Notes: a model not told the origin generated them from the letters alone. Shown: positions 1 to 12,353, counted from the stretch's first letter. The stretch: 64,000 bases of DNA from Aculops lycopersici (GCA_015350385.1 WNKI01000003.1:3427464-3491463); one strand, 5' to 3'. A program made the numbers and translations.

Positions 1-2342
1 AACTCTGGTTACCGAGAAGTGGTTATGTGCCGAGCAATATTACCTACAAAGTGGCTAGGTATATCTTGTCCAATGTTGGCGATGAATTTTGTAAGTTGGT
101 CCTACAAGAGCGAGGAGTTCGCGAGTTATATGACAAACATGGGGCTAGTAAAAGGATAACCTGGAAGCGGGCAGTGAATGGACTTCGCGAATTGTGTGAT
201 GTCTGCTCCACCACCTTGTTCAACTGCCATTATGTCTGCGAACGATGCGGGTTTGTTGTCTGCTTTGATTGTTCTAATTTGAGATCGAAAAAGGATAGAC
301 AAGCGTCAGCAGCTGCACATGCAATCCAGAGTGCCGAGTCCGAGAGTAACTCACCCGACTCATTTATCAAGAAAGAAACTTCGCAAACATCGATCGATGG
401 CAAAGACAGCGCTAACGGTGATGACTCGATAGCAGCTGATGGAGCAAAAGACCAGCAACCGGCTACGGCGGCCATAACAAATGGTCAGAAGCGAAGCAAG
501 AAAGACAAACATGGTTGGATCTATTGCGCTAAGAGCGAGGAGCATTCTTATGATAAATTAGTTCTTGCTCAGATTGTCGCTGGCGATTGTCTTGAGCAGT
601 TATGGACCATGTTGCATGATATTAGAGAGCGACTTGATCTTGGAAAATGTCAATGTTTGACCAAGGCTAACGCCACCACTAATGTGACCTCAGCTAACGA
701 TAACTTTGACGACTTGGAACCTAGACTAACCATTGTCGAAGAGGCAATAGAGGATGATGTTAAGATGTTCAACAATGACGAGGACGACGATGATATATCT
801 CAAGACAAAGCCAACTTGGAACAAGCAGTTGCCGCTGCTATCAATCAGTGTTTGGACAATATCAATGACAGCACTGACGAAGCCAAGTCAGAAAGCGGTA
901 AGCCAATTACCAACGGCGATCCGGTTGGTGATGATATCCACTCGTGGCTTTGCGAAAAAGACTTAATGGTTTTGCAACATCCAAGGCATGCTATGAATTT
1001 GCAACTCTTTAGGAAACAATGGAAGCAGAGCAAGCCTGTTCTAGTTCGTGATGTCATAAAAAACATGGATATGGAAATGTGGGCGCCCAAATTTTTCAGC
1101 AAGCAATATGGAGACTATCGTAGTGATCTAGTCGACACTAGAAATGGCGATATTCATAGGCATTCGATGAAGAAATTTTGGGATGGATTTGATATTGCAA
1201 ACAATGGAACAAACAGCAGCTCATCCAACAAGCAGAGGAAATCGAAGGAGCAAGTTGAGGATAAGGATACATCCATCCAATCCATTGCTAGCGGTAGCAC
1301 AACCATCAACAACAACAATATCACATCCACAACAGCTCCATCCTCATCTGCCACAATAGGTGATGACCTTTCAATAGGCACCTGCTACTACAATGGATCA
1401 CCACTTTGGCGTTTAAAGGATTGGCCCCCGGGTGTTGACTTCAAGGACGTGTTACCGAAGCACTATGAGAACTTCATGAAGAGTCTGCCCTTGCCTGATT
1501 ACACGACCAGAACTGGCAAACTTAATCTATCTTGTCGTCTACCAAAGGAAATGCTTAAGCCCGATTTAGGGCCGAAGATGTACTCAGCATATGGAACACC
1601 TAAATTTCCTGAACGTGGAACCACAAACCTGCATCTGGATATTAGTGATGCGGTCAATGTCATGATCTATGTCGGTGGTGCCAATTCGTACAAAGAGGGA
1701 TCAGAGGAATTCCGTGAAATTTACGAGAAGACGATAGATGAGTGCTGTTGCGATGATGAAATGAAGCAACAGATTAGAGACAATAAGCTAATTCCTGGAG
1801 CCTTGTGGCATATATTTAAACCATCGGATGCCCAGAAGATGAGATCCTTCCTAAACAAGGTTGCTGAGGAGCGTAACATCAGCCCGGACAAGCAAGCAGA
1901 TCCTATCCACGATCAAACCTGGTATTTGGATCAAGTATTATTGAACCGCTTATTCAAAGAGTATGGTGTCAAGTCATACCCAATATTACAGTGTATGGGC
2001 GATGCTATATTGATTCCCGCTGGAGCTCCACATCAAGTTAAGAATTTGCAGAATTGTATCAAGGTTGCTAATGACTTTGTCTCACCGGAGAATGTTCGTT
2101 ATTGTTTGCAACTGACAGATGAATTTCGAAATTTGCCTGAAACTCACATCAATCAGGAGGACAAGTTACAAATCAAGAACATCCTTTATCACTCAATCAA
2201 AGAGTCGATACAATACATTCAAATGTTTGAGTCCGGCAAAATGGATCCCGAGGACGAAAGTGCTACGAACACTGATGAAACTGATACTTGTAGTACAACA
2301 AACAATAACACCGACATTGACGAGCAACCAGATGATCGTTAG
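1..2342 (+). CDS. Kdm3: KDM3-type (JMJD1) histone H3K9 demethylase, C-terminal part (5' end outside window)
   Basis: This is the C-terminal part of a nuclear Fe(II)/2-oxoglutarate-dependent demethylase of the KDM3 family, which removes mono- and dimethyl marks from H3K9. The reading frame is open from the left edge, so the gene starts upstream and there is no reason to place a start here. Visible in order: the KDM3 cysteine cluster (about nt 183-290, C-x2-C then C-x2-C and C-x2-C spacing), a long acidic Asp/Glu-rich linker (about 700-800), then the JmjC domain (about 960-2160). The metal ligands are visible: HLD in TTNLHLDIS (His codon 1632, Asp codon 1638) and the distal His in PAGAPHQV (codon 2031). 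A Ser/Asn/Thr-rich segment of about 55 residues (about 1195-1380) interrupts the start of the JmjC region. The stop is TAG at 2340. The visible 2.3 kb has no intron. No AATAAA is obvious close downstream. Confidence 0.93.
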   Translation, partial: LWLPRSGYVPSNITYKVARYILSNVGDEFCKLVLQERGVRELYDKHGASKRITWKRAVNGLRELCDVCSTTLFNCHYVCERCGFVVCFDCSNLRSKKDRQASAAAHAIQSAESESNSPDSFIKKETSQTSIDGKDSANGDDSIAADGAKDQQPATAAITNGQKRSKKDKHGWIYCAKSEEHSYDKLVLAQIVAGDCLEQLWTMLHDIRERLDLGKCQCLTKANATTNVTSANDNFDDLEPRLTIVEEAIEDDVKMFNNDEDDDDISQDKANLEQAVAAAINQCLDNINDSTDEAKSESGKPITNGDPVGDDIHSWLCEKDLMVLQHPRHAMNLQLFRKQWKQSKPVLVRDVIKNMDMEMWAPKFFSKQYGDYRSDLVDTRNGDIHRHSMKKFWDGFDIANNGTNSSSSNKQRKSKEQVEDKDTSIQSIASGSTTINNNNITSTTAPSSSATIGDDLSIGTCYYNGSPLWRLKDWPPGVDFKDVLPKHYENFMKSLPLPDYTTRTGKLNLSCRLPKEMLKPDLGPKMYSAYGTPKFPERGTTNLHLDISDAVNVMIYVGGANSYKEGSEEFREIYEKTIDECCCDDEMKQQIRDNKLIPGALWHIFKPSDAQKMRSFLNKVAEERNISPDKQADPIHDQTWYLDQVLLNRLFKEYGVKSYPILQCMGDAILIPAGAPHQVKNLQNCIKVANDFVSPENVRYCLQLTDEFRNLPETHINQEDKLQIKNILYHSIKESIQYIQMFESGKMDPEDESATNTDETDTCSTTNNNTDIDEQPDDR

Positions 2343-4181
2343 ACCCGCACATATGTACTAGCACTAACTATACAATCATACGGATCTATTGATGAGCCAG
2401 AAAACTTTAATCTAAACTGTGAGAAAAGACCAAGCTAAGGAATAGGGTTACGTGCAAACGTAACCAACCGTAAAGAAGTAAATTCTCAAAGCAGATAGAT
2501 GTACGACCTATCGATGGATACATCTTTGGTAAAGTCCAATCAAAATAGCGAGACCTGTGTTTGCCTTCGTCCCTTTTATTTGATCTAACTTTGTTTTTTC
2601 TTTCTTTCCTTCCACTTGGCCGTGTCGGTTACGTATTGTCACCTGCATTCGAGCGGTATCCTAGGTGGGCCATTATATTCCGGTCGTTCAGTTCTTGGCG
2701 GTTCCGTTGTTCGCCTCGAGCCCATCGATTGTGAGATAATATCAATGGGCCGATTGCACTATGATCTCATACTGAAGGTAGGGAACATTTTAAGGATTGG
2801 ACTTTGTGCAAGTTGTTGTCTCTTCTCTTCTCTCTGCACTTGGTAATAACCTCGCCGAAATATCGCGCCACGTACCTGAACGCGTGCACCGGCGCGCAAA
2901 CAAATCGACACTTGGCGATCCAAATGGTTCCCCATGACGATGCCCCGAATGTGCGACGGCTTTGTTCACTGTTTTGCTTGTAGCCATTAGCTTATTTTTA
3001 AGGGCGCTTGCAATTTCCTCCTTCTTCCTCGGCGGTGTTATGGAAAGGAACTCGAGGGGAACGAAAGTTTTCTGGAGAAACTTGTAACTAGAGTTAGAAC
3101 GAGTTTTAGAGAACGAGCGACCACTGTACGTCCTTGGTAATTTCGAGCAGGTGGATAGTGATGGCGATGGTGGTAGCCACCGGAGTCTAACTCCGCAAAG
3201 TTTGCACAATAAAACATGAAAATTTACATTCATGGTACACAACCACAAAACAACGTCTGACGCATTGCTAGCCCTGAACTCTCTACAACAACGGCTACGT
3301 CAATGAAAACGATGGCTCCTGATAACGGCGAAGCCTACAACTGTGACGACAACCGCACCGCAACTACGAATATGTCCATGAAAGAGGGGCTAAGAATCCG
3401 AAAGTAGGGTAAGGTGCGCAACTACTGAGCAAGCGAGCAAGCAGCTGCGGCTGCATCACAGCGCAATGACGATCCAATTTTGCCAGAAGAATTGACCCCC
3501 TCGGGCCAGCAAGCCGGTGAGCAGTTCGGTTGATAGTTGGTGGTTGATAGACTAAGATTAAGAGCTGAAGAGCTCTTAAGAGAGGTGAATGGGTCAAAAC
3601 TCAACGACTTTGGTGTCCTGTCTGATCACCGTCGTTGCAAAGTTCAACGATGATTGGTCCAGTTTTGAAGTCATCTTGCCTGACTCGCGCTGGCCTCATT
3701 CGCTTTTAGTAAGGATTACAGGAGACGCAACTACACTTGGGGATTGCTTTTGGGTTGGTGCTGTCACAAGTGTTGCCGTGCCGGTGGTTGTTAAGTTTCT
3801 GACTGTGGTAATGGCGGAGGCGGGGATGGAGACAAGCCAATTTTAGATTCGCCCAAGATGACAAGTCGCCTTTGCGTTCGAAAGAAGCTCGACGTGGCGA
3901 GCGAGCTAGTGGCGCTGGTGAAAATAGTGGACTTCTATGAAATAATGTTTATTTTCCCTTGTATGTCACTTGCCGCCTTTATTTTGCCAGCAATGCCACC
4001 ACCACTGCTGCTAAAACTAATACCATAACACCACGGTAGTTTGCTCAGGAGTCCGAGGCGCTGGATGGTGGCTCGTTGAAGTTTCGTGCATATACAGTAG
4101 ACTGCTTCTATTGTGTTTACCTCGCCTTATCTTTTCCTTTCGTTTTCTTTAAATGTCGCTTTTCCTAGTTTTGCTCGAAAG

Positions 4182-4183
<2 letters not shown>

Positions 4184-4243
<60 letters not shown>
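4184..4243. repeat. (TG)n microsatellite
   Basis: About 60 bp of uninterrupted TG dinucleotides lie between KDM3 and Ras-GRF. Confidence 0.98.
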
Positions 4244-4245
<2 letters not shown>

Positions 4246-5568
4246 CAAGCAAACCAAACAACCAGTACCACAAGTGTACGGTTACGTGCAAGAGCTAGAT
4301 TCCGATTCGAAGTGAAACCACAATCCTCTCTCTCTCTCTGGCTTAAAAATCGTCAGACTGAAACGGTGACTCTAGTAGCACCCAGCATCTAGGGGGAGCC
4401 AACGGCTCTATCGACTTTGAATTCGCAGGAGCACAGGAGCAAAAAGGAGAAGTGCGCCTAGCGACATGCATTAAGACGCTAGTTGGCCGGGCGACTTTCT
4501 CACTTGAGTTCTTCTATTCTGTCGCTAGATCGGCGGTCCATGGTTAGGTTTGTCGCTCGCTTGGGCGCCCAATTGTGTAACTCGTTGGTGGTTGTGCTGT
4601 TGCCGTTGTGCTTACGTAACCAACTTGGGGGTTAGCTAGTCGCTCACTCGCTCGGTTGGTTGGCAGGCTAGTTGGGCTCACCAAGTTGCTCGGCGTCCCG
4701 TTGCCCAGTGATGGCTGCATTGACGGCGGCAGTAGTGGCGGTTGCAGGGGCACTCCTAGACTGCGCATGTCACTCGGTCGACCAGCTGCCAGCTTCGACT
4801 TTTCGGGTTTAGTTGGTGGCTGTCTGGCTGGCTGAGGATTTTGTGGTTGCTGAGCAGGTTGCCGCTAAGGTGAATCCAGTTCAGCTCAGTTGGTCGCTAG
4901 TTGCCTCGAGACTTTCAGTGGTGTTGACCTAAGAGCAAGACAGAGGGAGAGAGAGTTTTCGTATAGCTGTTCTGTTGGCCACTTTAATGTGACGAGATCT
5001 TGTGTGGTTGTGTCAGTAGTTAGTTTTTCAAGCGAGTTGGCCGAAAGAGTTGCCTTGGGTTTATCCTTGCGCTTCGTTGGTTGTTTCACGTGGTTAGTGT
5101 AGTCAAATTGTTGGAAGTGCTAAAAATTTGTCGAACACATTGTCGGTCGACCAATCAACACTCGTCAAGTGCTTTTACCGGCCAGCAACGAGGACACGAG
5201 TCGCAAGTTTGTCCGCCGCGCTAACCTTTGTTGGCAGCAAGTGTTTGTAGCTCGTGTTGTATGCTCAGGGGCGATTGAGTCGGTCAGCGTAGCTGCGACA
5301 ATCAGGTGAAAATAGAACGGTTAGTGTGAACTCGACAACTATCTACAACGACTGAGAGATTGAGAGAAGAGGGGTAGGACATTAAAAGTGAGGTTTTGGC
5401 AGAACAAGTGGTTGATGAGCTTGCGATTGTCATATGAAAATCACTACTAGCTTGGGCCGCATCCACTAGCCGAAGTACCAGCAAGACTAAAGGAGTCAAA
5501 GTGTAGTTTAGTTGTGGAGGTGTTAGTGGGGCGACTTTTTGCTGCGGCAACAACGACGACCACCACCA

Positions 5569-5606
5569 CGAATACGAATACGAATACGAATACGAATACG
5601 AATACG
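5569..5606. repeat. (CGAATA)n hexanucleotide repeat
   Basis: About six copies of CGAATA, flanked by ACG/ACC triplet runs. Confidence 0.95.
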
Positions 5607-6050
5607 ACGACCACGACGACAGAGGCACCCCCGGAGCGAGACAGGTTTAGTATGTAGATGGAGAACTGTGATTTGCGCAACACAATCCGACCCATTAAAT
5701 TAGTGAGCCAGCGAGCAGCAAGTCCGTCAGTCATATGTTCAGCCAGCCAGCTAGTTAGCTAGCCATTCGGTCGCTCGGTGAGGTTGGCGGCTGGGCGAAT
5801 AAATATGCAGTCAGCAGGAGGAGTAATGGCGGCGACAGCGTTGGCAGTAGTTTAGTTTGTCGTCGGCTTGTCACATAAGCAAGTGGTTCCTTAGTGAGCT
5901 AGCGGCAATAGTTTGCTCGTTGGGCTTGAGTGGCGTCAGCTAATTGAATCAAGTGGATCATCGAGAGAAGTGCGGGCCAGCGAAAGTGTCGGCGCGACGA
6001 GCACATTCACTAATGTTTAGCTGACAGAAGTGGTGGCAACTTCAGCACCA

Positions 6051-6070
6051 ATGACAACAGCAGCAGCAGC

Positions 6071-6101
<31 letters not shown>

Positions 6102-6119
6102 TCGAAACGACAACAATGA
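6051..6119 (+). promoter_or_regulatory. Possible upstream ORF over a CAG/CAA repeat in the Ras-GRF leader
   Basis: An ATG at 6051 opens a 22-codon frame that ends at TGA 6117. It reads through the CAG/CAA repeat as an Ala run followed by a Thr run. It lies 334 bp before the Ras-GRF start. If the transcript includes this stretch, it would be an upstream ORF. The transcription start is unknown, so this is inference from position. Confidence 0.3.
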
Positions 6120-6452
6120 GCAACAAAACACAGCGACGCCAAGGAGCCAGCAAGTCGGCATCAGCCACCTGCTGCGAGAATCCAGTGGCGATGGTTGTGG
6201 TTTGCGGTTTGTAGCCAGCAAGATGATGAGAAGAAGAATCGACACTCACACGCAACTCCAGTGTAATGTCAAGCAAAAGCAGAAGCAAAAGCAAGTTCAC
6301 GGGAAGAGAAATGGTTGCGAAGCCATAACATAGCACTGAAAGCACAAGAATAATCAGCAAGAAATCAGAGAAGAAGAATAGAATAGAATAGAATCAAATC
6401 GATTTGGATCGAAATTGTGTGTTAAATTTAGAATTGGAAACCTTTGAACAAG

Positions 6453-8033
6453 ATGCTCAAATTTAGGCCCTCGAAGAATCGGCGCACCTCGGTGGCGTTC
6501 AATGAGCAACAACTGACCGCTTTGATTGAGAAGGGTCTAAGCGACAATTGCCTCCGTGGCTTCCTCTACAAGCGAAGCTCTACAAATTCGAAGTGGCGCA
6601 TGAAGTGGTTCCTATTGTTTGAGAATCTACTCTTCTACTTTGACGTGTCGCCCCAGGAGCAGGTTCAGTATGCTGCCGCGCAGATTGTGGCCGCCGCCTC
6701 GAGTTCCGGTCGCTCGCATTCGCACTCGCTGTTGGCCAACCACCAATCAATACACTCGTCGTTGTCATCCTCCTCGGCTGGCCGAGTGGCAACCACCGCG
6801 CTTAGTGCGCTCATTAGAAGAGGCCAGGATAAGACTGATTCTAATAGCCATGCAAGCGGGAGCCGGACGCCCTTGCGGCGTGCCTCAAAACAAGCCCAAG
6901 CGGCGATAGCGAGTGCCCAGGAGGAGCAGTGGCGCGAGGCCTTGGAGGCGGCCGCTCTGGAGCCCGCGGACGAGTTTGGCGCCGAGCCCGTGGGAGAGAT
7001 GGCCAGCCACTCGACGGAAACTGGCGGCGCCGATGGTCAGGTAAGGTTGCATCAGCGCTCCTGGCTCGGCCACCAGCGGCGCGCCTCGGCCGGCGGCCAG
7101 CTACACGCAACGTCCGCCACGAGACACACGCAAACCGGAAGTCAGCGGGCAAGCAGTGGTTGCAGCGGCAACGCGAACGTGGACTCGCGGGCGACGCCGC
7201 TCCGAGTGCCGCGCGCTCGTCTCCAAAGTGATCCTCAAACAAGACAAGAGACAAGCACTCTGCCTGATGTTTGCCGGCCGGCCAACTATCTCGGCGGTCA
7301 CATTGGTCCCTCGAGCCAGTTGGGCTCTTGTATCGGAGGCAACAAACTCGGAGCGTCTTGTGCATCGGCGGCAATAGCAGCAGCGGCAGCTGCAAATAGC
7401 ATTAACAACCAAAACGCAATCGGAGTGGCAATGTGCTCCTCCTCCTCGCGCGCCTCAAGCCGAACCCTAAACTCCTCCTCCATTTCCGGCGTCTCCGGTC
7501 ACTTCCTAACGCACAACGAGCAAACAATTGGCCGCACAACAACCACCACGGCGGGCAAGGCGCCCGTAAGTTACTCCAGTTTGCTCAATAGAAAAATTGG
7601 CGTCATCTTCCTCGAGGGCTCCTATTGCGAGCGTTTGGTTGACGCCGTGGTGGACTTTGAGGCAGCCCAGGATCTGGACGACTCCAGTTCGTCGCTGGTG
7701 GTTGCCGCCGCAAATCGGCTGGCCAGCCTACAGCAACTCAACGCCGCCGCCGCCACCACCACCGACAACATCTATGACAATTGCTATGGACCACCGGCTC
7801 AAGCGGCTATGGCGACAGATCAATTTGCCGCCGCCGCATCTGGGAGAGGAAATCCTAACAGCAGCAGCAGCATCCTCAACACCACCACCAACAACAGTGC
7901 AACGGTGGCAGCATCCAACACCTACGACCCGAACCAGACAGCCTGTCAGCAACAACAATCTATAACGACAACAGTGACGACTACAATGGCCAACCTGCTG
8001 GCCATGAGCAAGAGTGCTGACGATAACTTAGAG
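6453..8033 (+). CDS. Rasgrf: Ras-GRF exon 1: start codon and first half of N-terminal PH domain
   Basis: This exon opens the Ras-GRF protein. The start is the ATG at 6453 (AACAAG before it); the frame has a stop at 6429 and no earlier ATG. Residues about 25-65 match the first PH strands (YKRSS, KWRMKWF, LLFYFD). The next recognisable PH strand, VIFLEGSYCERL, begins at codon 7602, so about 315 residues of Ser/Ala/Arg-rich sequence sit between two neighbouring PH strands. A second insertion of roughly 120 residues follows it. The exon ends with GAG then GTGAGT at 8034, phase 0. A good internal donor (CAG then GTAAGG at 7041, phase 0) raises the possibility that part of the insertion is removed in some transcripts. 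Confidence 0.88.
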
Positions 8034-8755
8034 GTGAGTATTGGCTCTTTACTTTTTCTACTTTCCCCTGACTATCACTTTCTCTTTTCCCCCTTCCGTT
8101 TCGTTGCTGCATTGCGTATATCGACCAGCGAGTTTCTGTTTGTTTATCGCCGCGCGTTTGTTGTTGTTGTTGTTGTTGGTGGTGTTGGTGTTGTTGTTGT
8201 CGCTGTCGTCGTTATTATTATTATCGCTTCACTTAGCTCTCGGGCGGCAAAATCGTTTGGCCGCTCGCCTAGCGACGTACCGAGCGTATTAGATCCCTCC
8301 GCGTTCACGTCCCGTCTCCTCCTCCTTTATCATAGAACCAAACAAACGAAAACGACCACGACGACAATCGAGACCAAAACTAGCCACCGACCAACAAGCG
8401 ATTGGCGAGCAGGGAACAGCGAACCTCTAGTCGAGTCGAGTGGTTCAATCCGAGCGACTAACTCGCTTGCGCTTGACTGCCACCGCCAATCGATGGGCCA
8501 GCTAGTGCAGCCGGCTTGTCGGTATGATCAGTTAGCTGAAACAGGTTCCAGGTAAACTCGCCTACCCTTTGCCCTATCCCTTTGCTTAGAGAAACTCCAG
8601 GCTCCCCGCCGCTGGCTCGAGTCTCCAACCAAAACAAACGACGAAGAATATGAAAACTAAACTCCCTCTAGTTTTATGGCTTATCAGTGGGATCAGGAGG
8701 AGGTTAGATTAAACAAGTTGCTCCAAAAGATTGAGAGAAAAACTAGAGTTACGTT

Positions 8756-8787
8756 GGCCATGAGCAATCAAATGGTTGCTCATGGCC
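8756..8787. repeat. Perfect 12-bp inverted repeat (hairpin)
   Basis: Arms GGCCATGAGCAA (8756-8767) and TTGCTCATGGCC (8776-8787) are exact reverse complements around an 8-nt loop. It lies in intron 1 of Ras-GRF, about 0.7 kb after exon 1. Confidence 0.9.
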
Positions 8788-9801
8788 GTTAAAGTGGCGG
8801 CTAGCTCACTTTGGGTGCGCGCGTCGCTCGCTCGCTCGCTCACTGACACGAGTAATTATTGCGTAAAGTTTTTTTTTCGCTTTTTTGCGCCTGACTAGCG
8901 CCATGGATGACGATTGCCGCAAACTCACCTGTATGCCTGCAAAGTATGGCTGCAATTGGCAGCCACTTTGCTGCGAATGCCGCCAGTTGTCTGGCGAGTG
9001 AGCCAGAGCAAAGCAAAGCAGAGCACCCGAGCAAAGTGGCGCCGCGCGCACCTACGCAAGGGCCGCCGCCAGGTAGGCAGGTGATCTGGCCGAAGAGCGC
9101 AACCAGAGCAACGCTTGCTCTCGCGTGTGAGTGATCGATCGGCCGATCTTCTCTGATCAACGGTGGCGGCTGCAATGGCAATGGCGCCGTCGCTCCGAAA
9201 GAAGAAGAGTTGAAGCGAGTGTTTCATGTAGCTGTTGCTGCAGATGCTATTGTTGGTGTTAGTGCGTCTGGTGGGGCCAATTTGCGTCGCTTGCCGCCGT
9301 CACCGCGCTCATCGCTTGATGGGCCACGATCATTGGCCGACTGACTGACGAGTTGGCCAAAGTAAGAGGCCGTGTGTTTGTTTTTTCGTCTGTGTGTCGT
9401 AGTCGTCGTCGTCGTAGTGATTCGCAGAAAACCATCGCACTTGCCTCTGGTGTCGCCGTTAGTGAGCCAAGCAGAGGCCACCGCCACCAGCTACAGCAAT
9501 ATCAACGGCACCACAATGTAGAGGCGTCGCAACTAGCTAGCTCGCCGGCAGGATGGCCAGTGACGCCAGTTTGCCGGCGGTTGCAGGGCCGCCGCTTCCG
9601 GTTCCTCTAATGCCAAGGCGCAAAACTTTGGCGGCGGCGGCGACCATGGCGGCTATATGCTACTATCTCATTCTCGCTAGTCAGTGAGGGCGAATCTGGC
9701 GTAGTGGCGATCAATCAAGCTGATTGCAATGGCGGCTCTACACAATCGCAGAACCTAGCTCTTTTCTTATTACTGCTCTATCTATCTCTCTCACACACAC
9801 T

Positions 9802-9802
<1 letters not shown>

Positions 9803-9883
<81 letters not shown>
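9803..9883. repeat. (CA)n microsatellite
   Basis: About 80 bp of nearly pure CA dinucleotides in Ras-GRF intron 1. Confidence 0.98.
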
Positions 9884-9886
<3 letters not shown>

Positions 9887-11721
9887 ATAGCATATGTCTC
9901 TCTGACTTGCTCACATTCGGCCCAGGTGAGACGCGCTGCAGCAAAAAGCGGGAGAGAAAGAGAGGGAGACTCACGCTTCGTTGGCCGGTGAACCAGGCGA
10001 CACCGGCCACCTCGAGGTGATAAATTGTACCTTTCCACCCGCCAACTGAAGGTATCTAGCGCCAACAGAGGTGGTAGTGGCAGCCAAGTGTTGCACTGAC
10101 CAGGTGAGAGTGAGAGCAGCTCTAAAAGTCGTCGTTGCAGCTAAAGCATGTGCTGGTTTGTGGCGGTGGACTTGGATAGCTGCGGGGAGCTAGTGTCTTT
10201 TGTGTCTCAAACCAAAAGCAGTGTCGCACTTTGACATCGACTACGACAACAACAATAACAACAACATTGCTGCTGCTGCTGCTACTACTACTCCATCGAC
10301 GCCAATGAACTAGTAAAATTGAATTCCGAGCCTCATGTTCCTCACACTCTTACAATCGACTGGCAGCGACTAGTGCGAATGGAACTACGCGATAGTCCAT
10401 TTGTCGATGGCGTCGCCAGATCCAATGGCGCGCTCACTCGGTGGGGTGTTCAGAAACACTTTGCGCGTACGAACTGGGTGAATGGGGATAGGGAATGAGC
10501 AAGGAGAAGGGCAAGCGTGACAGGGAAGTCGGTCAAATGACAGAGCACAAGAAAGAGGAAGGAGGGGAGGGAGGAGCACGCATTGCTTAACATAGCATAA
10601 CACGACGCAACACAACACAACACAACATCGCGTTTCATAACAAATAACACGATAGTCGGCTGGTGGACTTGTAAGTCAAGACTAGCGGGCGGATGGTTTC
10701 TGGTGGTGGGCAACTCTGCTCGGCTCCACCAGATAGCCCAAATCATTTATCCCGCTACAAGTCCTCTGGGAGTTGGCTTCGTCGCGGCAGTCGAGTCACC
10801 CGGCGCTAGCTGCTCTATTCTGCCCAGCTTTGCTTAGTTCAGTAGTTTGTCGATAGCACTACAGACACACGAATGAATGCCGAGCGGCAGCTAGCCCGCC
10901 GGTTGGCTGCGCGCGTTATCCCTTGAAACTTGCTGAGGCTCAAACCGGCCGAAGTACCAATACGAGGTAGGGGCGGCTCTTTGCTCCTCCTCTTGCCCAT
11001 CGCGAGAGCCAATGGAATTTATTGCTCCGTGGTTCGATCGCCCACTAGTTGGCCGCATGGATGGAGTTTGCCGAAGCTCGTCGATCAAGACTAACTTTAA
11101 AAGCGAGAGGAGAAGAGTAAACTGACGACGCCAAGTCGCTAGGTGCTCCTCGCTTATGGCGCACACACACACACACGCCCTCGAACAAGCATCTGAAACT
11201 TTCAATTCCTAGAAGCAGATTCAATTGTAACTCGTCGTGCATAATCTCGTCTCCCTGATGCTAAGAAGGTTAGCTGCTCGTGCGCTAGATAGAGAGAAAT
11301 CATCGGCAACGAGAGAGAAAGCGACTAGAGTGGAGCGAACGGCAGGTAACTTACGGTTAGTCGGGTCAGCCAGCCGATTGGGGCACTCACCTGTCGCCCA
11401 CTGCTCACCGTCAAGTCGGCGCTAGCTAGCTGCTCTGTCGCTTTTTCCGCGCCTCTCGAGTGCTATGTAGAGGTTGCTTTAATACTCCTCCTCGTCCTGC
11501 CCTCGGCCATTATCATGTTGTGTTTCATGTGTCGCTATGCTGTGCTCACTGCTTAGCATGGCCCCACAATCGGGCGCCCGGTGCTGCCTGGCGCTCGCTC
11601 GCTCGCTGAGTAGCTTGCCCGTGAGTAAGCGACCAACACGAACTAAACATGGCAAGCCGAGCGAGCAAACTAATTGCTTTTAGCGGTTTCTCTCTCCCTC
11701 TTAGCCGGCGAGATTCCATCC

Positions 11722-11723
<2 letters not shown>

Positions 11724-11770
<47 letters not shown>
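11724..11770. repeat. (CT)n microsatellite left of assembly gap
   Basis: Uninterrupted CT repeat, followed by CTA triplets and then a run of ACGT cycles up to the Ns. Confidence 0.97.
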
Positions 11771-11779
<9 letters not shown>

Positions 11780-11865
11780 ACTACTACTTCGTACGTACGA
11801 CGTACGTACGTACGTACGTACGTACGGACGTACGACGTACGTCGTACGTACGACGTACGTACGTA

Positions 11866-12353
11866 NNNNNNNNNNNNNNNNNNNNNNNNNNNNNNNNNNN
11901 NNNNNNNNNNNNNNNNNNNNNNNNNNNNNNNNNNNNNNNNNNNNNNNNNNNNNNNNNNNNNNNNNNNNNNNNNNNNNNNNNNNNNNNNNNNNNNNNNNNN
12001 NNNNNNNNNNNNNNNNNNNNNNNNNNNNNNNNNNNNNNNNNNNNNNNNNNNNNNNNNNNNNNNNNNNNNNNNNNNNNNNNNNNNNNNNNNNNNNNNNNNN
12101 NNNNNNNNNNNNNNNNNNNNNNNNNNNNNNNNNNNNNNNNNNNNNNNNNNNNNNNNNNNNNNNNNNNNNNNNNNNNNNNNNNNNNNNNNNNNNNNNNNNN
12201 NNNNNNNNNNNNNNNNNNNNNNNNNNNNNNNNNNNNNNNNNNNNNNNNNNNNNNNNNNNNNNNNNNNNNNNNNNNNNNNNNNNNNNNNNNNNNNNNNNNN
12301 NNNNNNNNNNNNNNNNNNNNNNNNNNNNNNNNNNNNNNNNNNNNNNNNNNNNN
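11866..12353. other. Assembly gap (488 N)
   Basis: The gap is bordered by ACGT-cycle sequence on both sides (about 11791-11865 and 12371-12425), then by CT and GA microsatellites. No gene content can be stated for it. Confidence 1.

Larger units (their letters stand above)
2343..6452. other. Intergenic region and probable 5' UTR of Ras-GRF
   Basis: No supported coding sequence lies here; short open frames on both strands show no recognisable domains. It holds the KDM3 3' UTR at the left. On the right is probable promoter and 5' UTR of Ras-GRF, with CAG/CAA tracts close to the start codon. Tandem repeats are listed separately. One CCTAGCGA motif lies at 4457. No clear TATA box was identified, and the transcription start cannot be placed from sequence alone. 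Confidence 0.6.

Noticed and set aside
2790..3248. 152-codon open frame on the minus strand
   Set aside because: No recognisable domain, basic and Ser-rich composition typical of chance frames in this GC-balanced DNA, no splice or neighbour support.
6841..7412. Open frames of 100-184 codons overlapping Ras-GRF exon 1 in other frames
   Set aside because: GC-rich shadow frames of Arg and Ala codons; the + frame continues the PH domain.
9704..10065. Open frames through the CA microsatellite
   Set aside because: Their sequence is alternating Thr-His or Val-Cys from the repeat itself.
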